A stretch of 41,976 nt of DNA from positions 1 to 41,976 of the IMG/VR virus record IMGVR_UViG_3300050821_003682. One strand, written 5' to 3'. Positions 23,155 to 29,960 of this stretch are shown one piece after another. Position 1 is the stretch's first letter. Every line of letters begins with the position of its first letter. Position numbers and translations under genes: made by a program. The stretch comes from a virus. The notes beneath the pieces were generated by a model. It saw only the letters and a list, made by a program, of their open reading frames with translations, did not search any database and was not told where the DNA came from.

Positions 23155-24269
23155 CGCTTCACCTCAATCGCGAGGTCTTTCGGCGTTTGCTTGAGCAAAC
23201 CCAACAAAGTCAGTCTTCGAATGACACTCTCGCGCGCCTCGTCTTCTGGCAGCTCTGTCTTAGCCTGCACGATCTTTACGATCTTCGGAAGGCTGGCGGA
23301 CATTGCGGAGCGGAATTCATCCCCTGTCATGCCGCACATTTCTTTGAGCTCGGAGTAGACCTTTTGAAGATCCCCGAAGGTCGTCGTCTCGCCGGTAGGC
23401 CGCAGGTGAAACTGCGAGAAGTCCTCGGGCCGTTCTTTGAGCCGGCCTTTCAGCTCGTCCTTGATGACCTTTGTGATGCTTTCGGCCTGCTTGCCGTACG
23501 CGTATAGATCTTCCAAAAGCCCGTCCGCTATATGCGGCACAAGATCCTTTGGAGAACGGCTTAGGTGCGTCAGGGCCTCGGGTTGAGATAAAGCAGCCTT
23601 ACAGATGATCCTCGCGTTGCAGCGGGCGCAGTGTGGGCCTGGCGTGGCTACAGCGTTCGGGTCATGGATCGCTTGCAATAGCTCGTGAACGCGCTCGGTG
23701 GATTCTATAATGTGCTCCTGCTCATAGAACGCCGGCGGCTGGAACTTCCTGTTGGGCTGAAGGATTGCCGTAACGGCGCGGCGAGATCCGAAATTCTGAG
23801 CAGCGAGCACGACCGCACCGTCCAGTTGCCAGTTCCTGGACGGTGGGTCTACGTGCCCCCAGAGGCTCTTCAAATCGAGGATTAGTGCCGTCTTCCGCTT
23901 ATCGTCAAAGAGGAACACATCATCAGGCTGGCCGCTGAATAGGTTTTCCCCACTCTCGGGGTCTTTATACCACAGCCGTTCTTCGTGGATGTGCCGAACT
24001 GCTGGAGCGTCTACAGTCTTACTGATCTGCTCAACGAGTTCGTCTCGCTTTGCGTCGGCCCTATCGAGCACGTCCTTTTGCTCGATAGTCAGTCCAACGT
24101 CTTTCCCGTCCCATGCCGCGTGGACCTCCTCGCCGTACGCAGCCCACTCGTTTGGCGTCTGCTCGGGCGACAAAAGCTCGAGCTGGAACTTCGCTTTGCA
24201 AGCGTTGTAATCGCCGAACTTGCTGATAGACGGCAGATCTTTTCGGATCGGATCACGGTATTCAGTCAT
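23151..24269 (-). CDS. Cas4/RecB-like PD-(D/E)xK exonuclease with probable Fe-S cluster
   Basis: A 372-residue protein. Motifs in order: Cys24 (YNACKAKF), GEEVHAAWDG with His50, FSGQPDDVFLFD with Asp116/117, ILDLKSLWG with Asp132 and Lys134, and NWQLDGAVVLA with Gln148. Cys214, Cys217 and Cys223 (HCARCNARIIC) complete a four-Cys set like the Cas4/AddB iron-sulfur cluster. The C-terminal third is helical. Next to RecT it should supply the exonuclease half of a two-component single-strand annealing system. ATGA-type coupling joins it to its neighbours. Confidence 0.8.
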   Translation of the reverse strand: MTEYRDPIRKDLPSISKFGDYNACKAKFQLELLSPEQTPNEWAAYGEEVHAAWDGKDVGLTIEQKDVLDRADAKRDELVEQISKTVDAPAVRHIHEERLWYKDPESGENLFSGQPDDVFLFDDKRKTALILDLKSLWGHVDPPSRNWQLDGAVVLAAQNFGSRRAVTAILQPNRKFQPPAFYEQEHIIESTERVHELLQAIHDPNAVATPGPHCARCNARIICKAALSQPEALTHLSRSPKDLVPHIADGLLEDLYAYGKQAESITKVIKDELKGRLKERPEDFSQFHLRPTGETTTFGDLQKVYSELKEMCGMTGDEFRSAMSASLPKIVKIVQAKTELPEDEARESVIRRLTLLGLLKQTPKDLAIEVKR

Positions 24270-24456
24270 ACTTGCTTGAAGTGGCTAGCGCTATGATTGC
24301 TCCGCCTCCCCCTCCTATCATTCCAATGAAGAAGTAGACGCCGAAGTCTAGCAGCGCTTGGTTCACGTTCTCGGGAAGAAGAACCCCCATTGCTACTGAT
24401 ATTGAGCACGAAATTACGGTCCCTATTAGCATCCCTATTATCATTCTGATTGTCAT
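24262..24456 (-). CDS. small two-helix membrane protein, 64 aa
   Basis: Begins MTIRMIIGMLIGTVISCSIS. Two hydrophobic segments at about residues 4-25 and 38-57, the second Gly-rich (FFIGMIGGGGGAIIALA). Start overlaps the upstream stop (ATGA) and the end overlaps the nuclease start. A membrane protein within a recombination operon is odd; function unknown. Confidence 0.5.
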   Translation of the reverse strand: MTIRMIIGMLIGTVISCSISVAMGVLLPENVNQALLDFGVYFFIGMIGGGGGAIIALATSSKYD

Positions 24457-24689
24457 GCTTCGTATGACCTTTCCCGCATCTCGTTGACCTCGAACTCTAG
24501 CTGCGCGTCCGTTCGCCCGAACTCGTCAAGATCGTTTCCGCCACATAGTTTAATCATCTCGTTCTCAGCCGCGTCCCAGCCGAGCTCGAAGGCACCTTCA
24601 AAAACCGCTGTTTCGATAGGGTCCAGTTTGCGTCCCAATCGGGCGGTGAAAGTCGAAAGCCAGTGCTCTAGCGATTGCTTCTTTTTCAT
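24453..24689 (-). CDS. hypothetical protein, 78 aa
   Basis: Begins MKKKQSLEHWLSTFTARLGR, mostly helical, with ETAVFEGAFELGWDAAEN and an acidic C terminus. The GAFxxGWDA pattern resembles small phage proteins of unknown role. It follows RecT by two bases. Confidence 0.5.
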   Translation of the reverse strand: MKKKQSLEHWLSTFTARLGRKLDPIETAVFEGAFELGWDAAENEMIKLCGGNDLDEFGRTDAQLEFEVNEMRERSYEA

Positions 24690-24691
24690 GG

Positions 24692-25501
24692 CTAAGTGAA
24701 CAGCGCCTCTGCTTCCTTCGGTTCTGGGTCTGCTGGTGTTGGCTCCTCGCTGAAGGAGTTGGCGGCAAAGTCGTCGCTTCCCGCGTTCTTGATTCGTTTC
24801 GGCTCGACAGCTTCAGCCTGGATATCAATCGGCGCGTCGTCGTCAGCCCAGATCTTCTCGCGGAGCTCAGGCGAGAATGGGAGCCACTTCGAATGCGGTC
24901 GGAACGCTGTCTTTGCCGCCATAGCTTCGTAGTCTGTCACCCATGGCCCTTTATCTGGCGATTTAGACCTTGCTCTAATGGCGTCGATCTCGCGCTTACT
25001 CATGACGTGAAAGCTTTCACCTCCGTCCTTGAAGCGTACAAACGAGTAAGCAGCGATCACCGGGCCGGGTTCATCGTCAAAGGTTGGCACATGCCTCAAA
25101 TACTGATTCGACCCAAACGAGAACTTGAACTCGTCGCCCTTGTGCACCGCGCGACCTTCAACCAGCGAGACTTCTCCACTTCTGCGCACGATGTCTACAA
25201 GCCCTTTATAGTCGATTACAAGCGTCGCAAGCATCGTCCCGCTCTTTGTATCCTTGAATGGGATAAGATGCGCCATACGGCCGTCTGGCTCCAGCCCGAC
25301 CTGTGATAAACGAACGAGGCAGTCAACGACTGACAATTTCGTGCATTCTTGCAACTTCGGGGTTCGAACAAGCGCTGCGTACGCAACGCGCATAAACCGA
25401 TCCGGCTTCAAATGCGCCGGCAGGATTTCAGCGATTCGAGAAGGTAATTGCTTCTCAAGATACGCCTTCATTGTGTCTGATTTAGTGTCTGGGGTGCTCA
25501 T
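24692..25501 (-). CDS. recT: RecT-family single-strand annealing protein
   Basis: A 269-residue protein, a normal length for RecT. Diagnostic stretches: YAALVRTPKLQECTKLSVVD, SQVGLEPDGRMAHLIPF, LVIDYKGLVDIVRRSGEV, VMSKREIDAIRARSKS, and MAAKTAFRPHSKWLPFS. RecT coats single-stranded DNA and anneals it, pairing with the nuclease downstream at 23151-24269. The C terminus (from about residue 220) is acidic and disordered, as in many annealing proteins. The start overlaps the upstream stop as ATGA. Confidence 0.9.
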   Translation of the reverse strand: MSTPDTKSDTMKAYLEKQLPSRIAEILPAHLKPDRFMRVAYAALVRTPKLQECTKLSVVDCLVRLSQVGLEPDGRMAHLIPFKDTKSGTMLATLVIDYKGLVDIVRRSGEVSLVEGRAVHKGDEFKFSFGSNQYLRHVPTFDDEPGPVIAAYSFVRFKDGGESFHVMSKREIDAIRARSKSPDKGPWVTDYEAMAAKTAFRPHSKWLPFSPELREKIWADDDAPIDIQAEAVEPKRIKNAGSDDFAANSFSEEPTPADPEPKEAEALFT

Positions 25502-25695
25502 TTTATTTCAGGAATTTCAACTATCTGCTCGAGCAATTTTACCAAGGCTGTTTCAACCCCGTTCTGTGCATCGCTTCTTTGCATGTGGCGATGACACGTA
25601 AAATGAATGTAAGAGATCCGCCCATCATCAGTGGAGACCTGAAGATCTCCGATGGCTGTATGGATGTGGTACCAGTGGTCGGTATCGATCGTCAT
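25498..25695 (-). CDS. hypothetical protein, 65 aa
   Basis: Begins MTIDTDHWYHIHTAIGDLQV, with several His residues and ISYIHFTCHRHMQRSD, then a helix (NGVETALVKLLEQIVEI). No motif recognised. Directly coupled to recT by ATGA. A 49-base gap with a hairpin separates it from the next upstream gene. Confidence 0.5.
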   Translation of the reverse strand: MTIDTDHWYHIHTAIGDLQVSTDDGRISYIHFTCHRHMQRSDAQNGVETALVKLLEQIVEIPEIK

Positions 25696-25705
25696 AATTG
25701 AATCG

Positions 25706-25741
25706 TTTTTCTAACAGGAATGTCATTAACTTTTGTTAATT
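25706..25741. promoter_or_regulatory. short AT-rich inverted repeat between minus-strand genes
   Basis: ATTAAC-TTTT-GTTAAT is a perfect 6-base inverted repeat at 25725-25740. The flanks are AT-rich and no U-run follows in the minus direction, so an operator is as likely as an attenuator. The architecture is like GTTAC-GTTTTT-GTAAC at 26304-26319. Confidence 0.35.
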
Positions 25742-25744
25742 TTG

Positions 25745-26002
25745 TCAGTCTTCGTCGGACATTGCATCTTGCCAGACTCGCCAGAAGATTTCGCCCTTTA
25801 TTCGGACCTTTCGCAGCACTGGATTAAGGCCACGCTTCTTCATGGCAGCCACAAAAGCGTTCGCGAACCCTATCGTGTAAAACTTGTACGAGTCGCCCGG
25901 CTCCATCTCGTCGATGGCTTTAGAATACTTGCTTTCTCGAGCTGAACGGCTCTTTGGAATCGGGATTCCTTTTTCGATAATCATGGCGTTTAGCAGTGTC
26001 AT
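25745..26002 (-). CDS. small conserved phage-type protein (IEKGIPIPK family)
   Basis: An 85-residue protein; ATG 26002 is used, but ATG 25984 (MIIEKGIPIPK) is equally plausible. The stretch IIEKGIPIPKSR, then EMEPGDSYKF and IKGEIFWRVWQ, matches a small protein type common in phages and plasmids that opens with a [MI]xIEKGVPIP signature and ends in a basic beta-alpha unit resembling DNA-binding proteins. Function unknown. Confidence 0.55.
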   Translation of the reverse strand: MTLLNAMIIEKGIPIPKSRSARESKYSKAIDEMEPGDSYKFYTIGFANAFVAAMKKRGLNPVLRKVRIKGEIFWRVWQDAMSDED

Positions 26003-26007
26003 ACATT

Positions 26008-26025
26008 GTCATGCATGAGCAGTCA
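26008..26025 (-). promoter_or_regulatory. degenerate copy of the dispersed motif
   Basis: TGTCATGCATGAGCAGTC keeps the TGTCATGCATGA half and a shifted AGTC. It lies immediately upstream of the minus-strand gene at 26002, within a cluster of TGTCAT repeats (25997-26015). Confidence 0.35.
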
Positions 26026-26037
26026 AATTAATGGTGG

Positions 26038-26199
26038 CTAGTTTTTATCTAAATACTGTGTTATAGCTTCTTTAATGGCGTCCGTCGTTGTCATGCGTTT
26101 TGCAACTGCAATTTGCTCGACCATCTGTAACAGGGTAGGAGGTAGTTTAACGGTTACAGGTACTTGCTGAGTAACGGGGGTTGATAAGTCATCCATCAT
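26038..26199 (-). CDS. ribbon-helix-helix regulator, 53 aa
   Basis: From ATG 26199 (MMDDLSTPVTQQVPVTVKLP). QQVPVTVKLPPTLLQMVEQIA gives the strand and first helix, and RMTTTDAIKEAITQYLDKN the second helix, the classic CopG/Arc layout of a dimeric DNA-binding repressor. It is the first gene of the minus block and diverges from the second RHH gene across a 170-base region, so it probably controls this promoter region. Confidence 0.65.
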   Translation of the reverse strand: MMDDLSTPVTQQVPVTVKLPPTLLQMVEQIAVAKRMTTTDAIKEAITQYLDKN

Positions 26200-26369
26200 G
26201 CAAATTTCCCGAAGGAGTGGTATGAATGACTAACAATATATGTCGTATAAAATAACGTCAAGGGTTTTCTAAAATTTCCATAAGGAAAGCCGTAAGTGCC
26301 TAACTGTTACGTTTTTGTAACGTTCTTATTGATTGACTTATCGCGTTTTGCATGGTAGTCCGTCTTTGT
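26200..26369. promoter_or_regulatory. divergent control region between two RHH genes
   Basis: A non-coding AT-rich stretch holding GTTAC-GTTTTT-GTAAC (26304-26319), a likely operator, and a TTGATTGACTT stretch near 26330 that may be a -35 region for the plus genes. AAGGAGTGGT at 26212-26221 is a good Shine-Dalgarno, but it only precedes a three-codon frame (ATGAATGACTAA). No exact promoter is certain. Confidence 0.5.
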
Positions 26370-26375
26370 ATGACG
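26356..26375 (+). promoter_or_regulatory. dispersed start-site motif, weak copy
   Basis: TAGTCCGTCTTTGTATGACG matches the consensus at 14 of 20 positions. ATG 26370 of the RHH gene lies in its right arm. No Shine-Dalgarno is nearby. Confidence 0.4.
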
Positions 26376-26612
26376 CTGATTATGTCCAAAAAAAACGCCA
26401 ATGATGTCGATGCGCGAGTCACAATCCGCGTTGACCCCGAGTACCGAGACGCTATGCAGTCGGCCGCTAACGAGCTAGGCATCAACCAATCGATCCTCGT
26501 ACGTAATGCTGTACAGGAATACATCGAGCGACACGAGAAGTTTTTCTCCCCTACCCTGTTCCGGTGGTTTCGGATCTGGCGCGAGAACCGGAAACGGTCG
26601 AATATGCTGTGA
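26370..26612 (+). CDS. ribbon-helix-helix regulator, 80 aa
   Basis: From ATG 26370 (MTLIMSKKNANDV); ATG 26382 is an alternative. DARVTIRVDPEYRDAMQSAA gives the RHH strand and first helix, and LGINQSILVRNAVQEYIERH the second. Beyond the RHH domain, a basic, aromatic tail (LFRWFRIWRENRKR) is unusual and may bind DNA or membranes. It diverges from the RHH gene at 26038-26199 and is first in the plus-strand early block. Confidence 0.7.
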   Translation: MTLIMSKKNANDVDARVTIRVDPEYRDAMQSAANELGINQSILVRNAVQEYIERHEKFFSPTLFRWFRIWRENRKRSNML

Positions 26613-26656
26613 GCGAGCGAGAAGTTTCTAGAAAAACTAGGAACTTTTTCGCTTGC
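26613..26656 (+). promoter_or_regulatory. long imperfect hairpin
   Basis: Arms GCGAGCGAGAAGTTTCTAG (26613-26631) and CTAGGAACTTTTTCGCTTGC (26637-26656) are nearly complementary around an AAAAA loop. No U-run follows on the plus strand, so it does not look like a standard terminator. It begins inside the RHH gene's last bases and precedes weak motif copy 26660-26679. Could be an attenuator, an RNA processing site or part of an origin. Confidence 0.6.
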
Positions 26657-26659
26657 AAA

Positions 26660-26679
26660 ATGTCTGTCAACGTATGACG
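26660..26679 (+). promoter_or_regulatory. dispersed start-site motif, weak copy
   Basis: ATGTCTGTCAACGTATGACG matches the consensus at 15 of 20 positions and lies directly after the hairpin. An ATG at 26674 opens a 40-codon frame overlapping the next gene, probably not functional. Confidence 0.45.
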
Positions 26680-26680
26680 A

Positions 26681-26700
26681 TTCTTGGACATTCTTGGACA
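26681..26700 (+). repeat. tandem 10-bp repeat
   Basis: TTCTTGGACA occurs twice in direct succession just upstream of the replication-type gene at 26715. Two copies are too few to call iterons; could be a protein-binding site or slippage product. Confidence 0.6.
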
Positions 26701-26714
26701 GTCAATAAACCCAA

Positions 26715-27425
26715 ATGTTCGCCAAAGTGTTCCGGCAAATCTTCGAATCCTCCATCGCTGAGGATTATACCGTTCGCCACGTTTTCATGGATCTGATCGT
26801 TTTAGCTGATCTGGACGGCGTGATCGACAAAACCCATGAGGCAATAGCACGCTTAACCAATGTCCCCTTAGAGCACGTTCAGAGAGCAATTCATGAGCTT
26901 GAGTCGCCGGACCCTAAGAGCCGCAGTGATACCGAAGAGGGTCGGCGCCTAATGCGTTTAGACGATCACCGCGATTGGGGTTGGCAGATTGTCAATTACG
27001 AGGTGTACCGAAATATCCGGGATGAAGAGGCGAGGCGGGCCTACTTCCGTGAGAGAAAGCGGATCGAGAGGGAAAGGAAGCGGTTGTCCAACGGTGTCTT
27101 GGACAGTCAAACGAAGTCAAACGAATCCACCAAAGAAGATACTTCTGTTTCTTCCTCTTTTTCTTTGTCTTTGGAAGAGGGTTCTAGGGAGGAACCTAAA
27201 AGGGATAAAACTCGACCATTAACCGCCAAGGAGGTCGAAGAACACGTGGTCGGATACCTGGAACTGACTCAGAACGACGCGTTTTGGCTATGGGACCACT
27301 GGGTTGGAAATGGATTTACAGTCAACAATAAGAGGATGAAGAACTGGAAGGGCGTGGCCTCGGCGTGGGCTAGAATGCCACCGGAAAGAAACCCTTACCC
27401 TAGCTTGGGATCAGTCAGAAAATGA
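26715..27425 (+). CDS. replication-type DNA-binding protein
   Basis: A 236-residue protein. Residues 1-100 resemble the winged-helix start of phage replication/primosome proteins (DLIVLADLDGVIDKTHEAIA, VPLEHVQRAIHELESPDP, GWQIVNYEVYRNIRDEE). A basic helix follows (YFRERKRIERERKRLS), then a Ser-rich linker and a C-terminal domain with FWLWDHWVGNGFTVNNKRMK. Such proteins often load the host replication machinery. No polymerase or helicase is seen elsewhere, so the phage would rely on host enzymes. Confidence 0.6.
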   Translation: MFAKVFRQIFESSIAEDYTVRHVFMDLIVLADLDGVIDKTHEAIARLTNVPLEHVQRAIHELESPDPKSRSDTEEGRRLMRLDDHRDWGWQIVNYEVYRNIRDEEARRAYFRERKRIERERKRLSNGVLDSQTKSNESTKEDTSVSSSFSLSLEEGSREEPKRDKTRPLTAKEVEEHVVGYLELTQNDAFWLWDHWVGNGFTVNNKRMKNWKGVASAWARMPPERNPYPSLGSVRK

Positions 27426-27850
27426 ACGCAATTCCAACAACTTTCAACGGGATCAAATATCGAAGTCGCCTTGAGGCTCGATGGGCTGAATTCCTGGCAA
27501 ATCGAAATATAGATTTCGAGTATGAACCTGAGTGGCCGGGCTCCTATCGACCAGACTTTCTGCTGACAGATTTCTCAGTGTACGTAGAGGTCAAACCGGC
27601 AGCTTTACTGCAAGAACTCCAACTCTTTCGACATGAAATCATGACCAGTTGCGAGCACTGGATTTGCGTGGACAAAGCCTCTCGTTCTACCTGGCACGTC
27701 ATCGAGTATAACCTGACATTTTGGGAAAGAGGAGTGGAGATGATATTGCCGCTACCGATCGACTTCAGAAGGGAAATGCAAGGTTATGAGGCCGTCGGTG
27801 GTCTTCAGCAAATGATTTTTGATTGTCCGTTAATCATCAATGCTCTATGA
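27422..27850 (+). CDS. TnsA/PD-(D/E)xK-like endonuclease
   Basis: A 142-residue protein. FNGIKYRSRLEARWAEFLAN with Glu18, then FEYEPEWPGSYRPDFLL with Asp45, and VYVEVKPAALL with Glu56 and Lys58 is the PD-(D/E)xK order found in small phage nucleases and TnsA-like proteins. ATGA overlap links it to the replication gene. Likely cuts DNA in replication or recombination; its exact substrate is unknown. Confidence 0.7.
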   Translation: MNAIPTTFNGIKYRSRLEARWAEFLANRNIDFEYEPEWPGSYRPDFLLTDFSVYVEVKPAALLQELQLFRHEIMTSCEHWICVDKASRSTWHVIEYNLTFWERGVEMILPLPIDFRREMQGYEAVGGLQQMIFDCPLIINAL

Positions 27851-28044
27851 AACTAGAAGAAAAAGGCTGGGCTGTGTGTGGAATCTGCGGCGCAGAATGG
27901 CAGACAAATTACTGGCTAATGCTTGGCCAGAAGAAGCTACCGACGATCTGCGTCCACTGTGACGCTAAACAAGCCTGGAAGGTCGCCAAATTCGACCGAC
28001 CAGCCAAAGCTACCAGAATTGTGAGAAGTCCAATCGTGGACTAA
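27847..28044 (+). CDS. zinc-ribbon protein, 65 aa
   Basis: From ATG 27847, overlapping the nuclease stop (ATGA). It starts MKLEEKGWAVCGICGAEWQT and has ICVHCDAKQAWK, two CxxC pairs spaced as a zinc ribbon. Probably binds nucleic acid or protein. The longer upstream frame is rejected because the ATGA coupling marks the start. Confidence 0.6.
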   Translation: MKLEEKGWAVCGICGAEWQTNYWLMLGQKKLPTICVHCDAKQAWKVAKFDRPAKATRIVRSPIVD

Positions 28045-28045
28045 A

Positions 28046-28063
28046 AGTCATGCAACGACAGAC
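28046..28063 (+). promoter_or_regulatory. dispersed start-site motif, weak copy
   Basis: AGTCATGCAACGACAGAC matches the family-A form at 14 of 18 positions. ATG 28050 lies in its left arm rather than at the centre, so it may be a degenerate or chance copy. Confidence 0.35.
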
Positions 28064-28184
28064 GACAAAAGACATGAAACGCCAGCGCCGCCAGGAAGCC
28101 CTAATCGGCTTCCTAAAGCGCAAGAAACACGCTCAAGACCAACTCATGCTCGAAACCACCTCAATCAAGGACATGAAGAAATGA
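28050..28184 (+). CDS. small basic protein, 44 aa
   Basis: Starts MQRQTTKDMKRQRRQEAL, continues FLKRKKHAQDQLM and ends SIKDMKK. Very basic and helical; the stop overlaps the next start as ATGA. It has no Shine-Dalgarno. Possibly nucleic-acid binding on charge; function unknown. Confidence 0.45.
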   Translation: MQRQTTKDMKRQRRQEALIGFLKRKKHAQDQLMLETTSIKDMKK

Positions 28185-28414
28185 GAACGGTCGTCATCGT
28201 CAGTGAAACCGCAGAGGGACACGAGATTTTCGAGGGCGTTATTGAAGTGCCCGACGACGTGGATCTCGAGGCTGAGCGTACAGTCTGGAACAAGTGGTAC
28301 TACGGCAAATATTGCACGAATTTCACGTCACCAAAAAAGGTCAAATACCACAGCCTGCTCGACCAGCTTTTAACCAAGTGCCACAAGATCGGCGTGGAAC
28401 AGTTCACGATATGA
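28181..28414 (+). CDS. hypothetical protein, 77 aa
   Basis: Begins MRTVVIVSETAEGHEIFEGV, a beta-type N terminus, then VPDDVDLEAERTVWNKWYY and a basic C terminus. Coupled by ATGA on both sides. No family recognised. Confidence 0.5.
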   Translation: MRTVVIVSETAEGHEIFEGVIEVPDDVDLEAERTVWNKWYYGKYCTNFTSPKKVKYHSLLDQLLTKCHKIGVEQFTI

Positions 28415-28548
28415 GCCGCTGGAAACCATGCAGCACTCCAGGCTGCCGCGGCGTTTCGTGGGCTCACGGCCTCTGCCATAAATGCTATCAACGAGCTGCG
28501 CGCCTAAAGCGAAAAAGCTTGAACCCCGCGCCCAAATCTGCTGTATAA
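28411..28548 (+). CDS. small zinc-finger-like protein, 45 aa
   Basis: From ATG 28411 (ATGA with the gene before): MSRWKPCSTPGCRGVSWAHG then LCHKCYQRAARLKRK. C-x4-C and C-x2-C spacing suits a single zinc site as in small phage zinc-finger proteins. The basic C terminus fits nucleic-acid binding. Confidence 0.55.
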   Translation: MSRWKPCSTPGCRGVSWAHGLCHKCYQRAARLKRKSLNPAPKSAV

Positions 28549-28555
28549 CTCGACT

Positions 28556-28831
28556 GTGAAACTGTTCGCTCTTCTGTTCGTGTCCGCCGCTCTCTCGAGC
28601 TGCGAAGATTTTGAACACGGATTCGTTGACGGCTACAACCGAGCCCACAGCGCTGATTACGTCTCCTACACGGCGCCAGAAACCACGTATTACGTGCCCC
28701 CACCTCAGCCGCTGTACCACACCGGCGTCATCAACCAAATGGGCCAGCCACCCGCAATCTACTCAGTCGGCCCAACCGGTGGCGTTATCACCCAGATGGG
28801 TCACGCCCCAATCTTCGTTAGCGGTAACTGA
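28556..28831 (+). CDS. small lipoprotein-like protein, 91 aa
   Basis: Starts at GTG 28556. MKLFALLFVSAALSSCEDFE is a short signal with a lipobox ending in Cys16, so the product should be lipidated and exported. The mature part is Pro/Gly/Tyr-rich with a repeat INQMGQPPAIYSVGPT / ITQMGHAPIFVSGN. Phage-encoded lipoproteins can block superinfection or act as spanin outer parts; which applies here is unknown. Confidence 0.55.
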   Translation: MKLFALLFVSAALSSCEDFEHGFVDGYNRAHSADYVSYTAPETTYYVPPPQPLYHTGVINQMGQPPAIYSVGPTGGVITQMGHAPIFVSGN

Positions 28832-29103
28832 TGAGCACTGAACTAATTGAACACCCGCTTTGGTTAGAAAAGCTCTCGTCAGAGAGGCAGCGGCAACTTG
28901 ATAAAAACTGGATCGTTTTTAGTCCAAAAGGCTTGTATCACATCCAGAGTTTGATTTCGAAAGGGAAGCTTGTCGTGGACCCCGCGATTGAGTTGCATGA
29001 AGATTCTTACGTTCCAACCGAAGAGGCTTTCGGTATGCTTAATCGCCAGTCTTTCCACTGGAGCGTTAAGGATTTAATCCAGCTCGATACCAAGCTTCCC
29101 TAG
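28831..29103 (+). CDS. hypothetical protein, 90 aa
   Basis: Start overlaps the lipoprotein stop by one base. It begins MSTELIEHPLWLEKLSSERQ, with GLYHIQSLISKGKLVVDPAI and a C-terminal helix. No family recognised. Its last 30 bases overlap the minus-strand gene at 29074-29493, so the plus block ends here. Confidence 0.5.
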   Translation: MSTELIEHPLWLEKLSSERQRQLDKNWIVFSPKGLYHIQSLISKGKLVVDPAIELHEDSYVPTEEAFGMLNRQSFHWSVKDLIQLDTKLP

Positions 29104-29493
29104 CGCAACGCTGCGCTCACTCGGCTCTTCAGCCGGCGCGTATTCAAGCTGTGAACGATGTTCAGCCAGGCGGGCACATGCTAGACGCCGCCTAAATTCC
29201 GCGAGTGGGAACGTCTTTTTAAACGTTGGGTCGTCTATTAATTCTCGAGCGACCTTCCATCGAAACGGATCAACGATCTCGAGTGTTTCAGCGTCTAATC
29301 CAATCTCTCGTAGGTGCTGAGACCATGTGTGCCGCATCAGCCAGCCGTCAATAATCGATCCGTCGACCCCAAGAATTCGGCGCGCTTTCATTAAATGCCA
29401 CGCGGAAAGCCGCGGATGAATTCTCCCATCGCGTAAGTAATCACGGATGAGTTCAATGCCACGCAGAATGGATTTGTCGCTATTACTTCGCAT
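29074..29493 (-). CDS. hypothetical protein, 139 aa, isolated on the minus strand
   Basis: From ATG 29493: MRSNSDKSILRGIELIRDYL, then RLSAWHLMKARRILGVDGS and a long Arg-rich C-terminal part (FRRRLACARLAEHRSQLEY). It looks helical and nucleic-acid-like, but no motif is certain. It has no neighbour on its strand and is fed from the 467-base intergenic region. Confidence 0.45.
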   Translation of the reverse strand: MRSNSDKSILRGIELIRDYLRDGRIHPRLSAWHLMKARRILGVDGSIIDGWLMRHTWSQHLREIGLDAETLEIVDPFRWKVARELIDDPTFKKTFPLAEFRRRLACARLAEHRSQLEYAPAEEPSERSVALGKLGIELD

Positions 29494-29960
29494 GCGCGTG
29501 AGACCAAAGTATCAGGTGCGATTTACGCGCTCAACGGAATTAATTCGAACCTGAGCCAGCGGCTTCGGTGAGATACAGGGGTTGTTAGGGGATTTTGGGG
29601 GTCGCCGTCAAGCTTATTCGTTCAGTCGGCCGCAAATAGTTCTATTTAATATGATCTCTATTGTATGATATTATGCGTCATGTCAACCACGTAAGTCACT
29701 GAGGCACAATCACTTACGACTCGAAGTCTACTTAGTTAGTAGGCTGAAAAGCAAAGGTTTTAATCGTGTCACTGCTTATGTGATGGTTAATCGGGCCGGT
29801 TGTCGGCTACAGTCGATCATACCTACCAGTCAGGCAGCCTAAGCATTCTTTTTTGTGGTTCACGCACAAACTCGCGGTGGTCAACGCGCGCGCACCCCGG
29901 GAGGTCCCTGTACAATTTTTCCTAAAGAAATTTTTGTTTTGGTGATAGGATTGTCAGTCA
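29494..29960. promoter_or_regulatory. 467-base non-coding region upstream of the late block
   Basis: No convincing gene. It holds an AT-rich stretch with -10-like boxes (TATGAT near 29664), the inverted repeat at 29690-29718, a T-run after AGGC-A-GCCT at 29831-29856 (weak terminator-like), and GTGATAGGAT just before motif copy 5. Location ahead of the terminase makes it a candidate for pac/cos or the late promoter, but no signature proves this. Confidence 0.5.
29690..29718. repeat. 7-bp inverted repeat with 15-bp spacer
   Basis: CGTAAGT and ACTTACG are perfect arms at 29690-29696 and 29712-29718. Could be an operator or packaging element in the large non-coding region. Confidence 0.45.

Noticed and set aside
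26212-26232. Shine-Dalgarno AAGGAG with ATGAATGACTAA in the control region
   Set aside because: The frame is only three codons; no larger gene follows, so it is noted but not called.
26674-26796. 40-codon frame from the ATG in the weak motif
   Set aside because: It overlaps the replication-type gene out of frame and has a random-looking composition.
29536-29556. tRNA-like TTCGAAC in AATTAATTCGAACC
   Set aside because: No matching stems or acceptor arm around it; no tRNA can be folded by eye.
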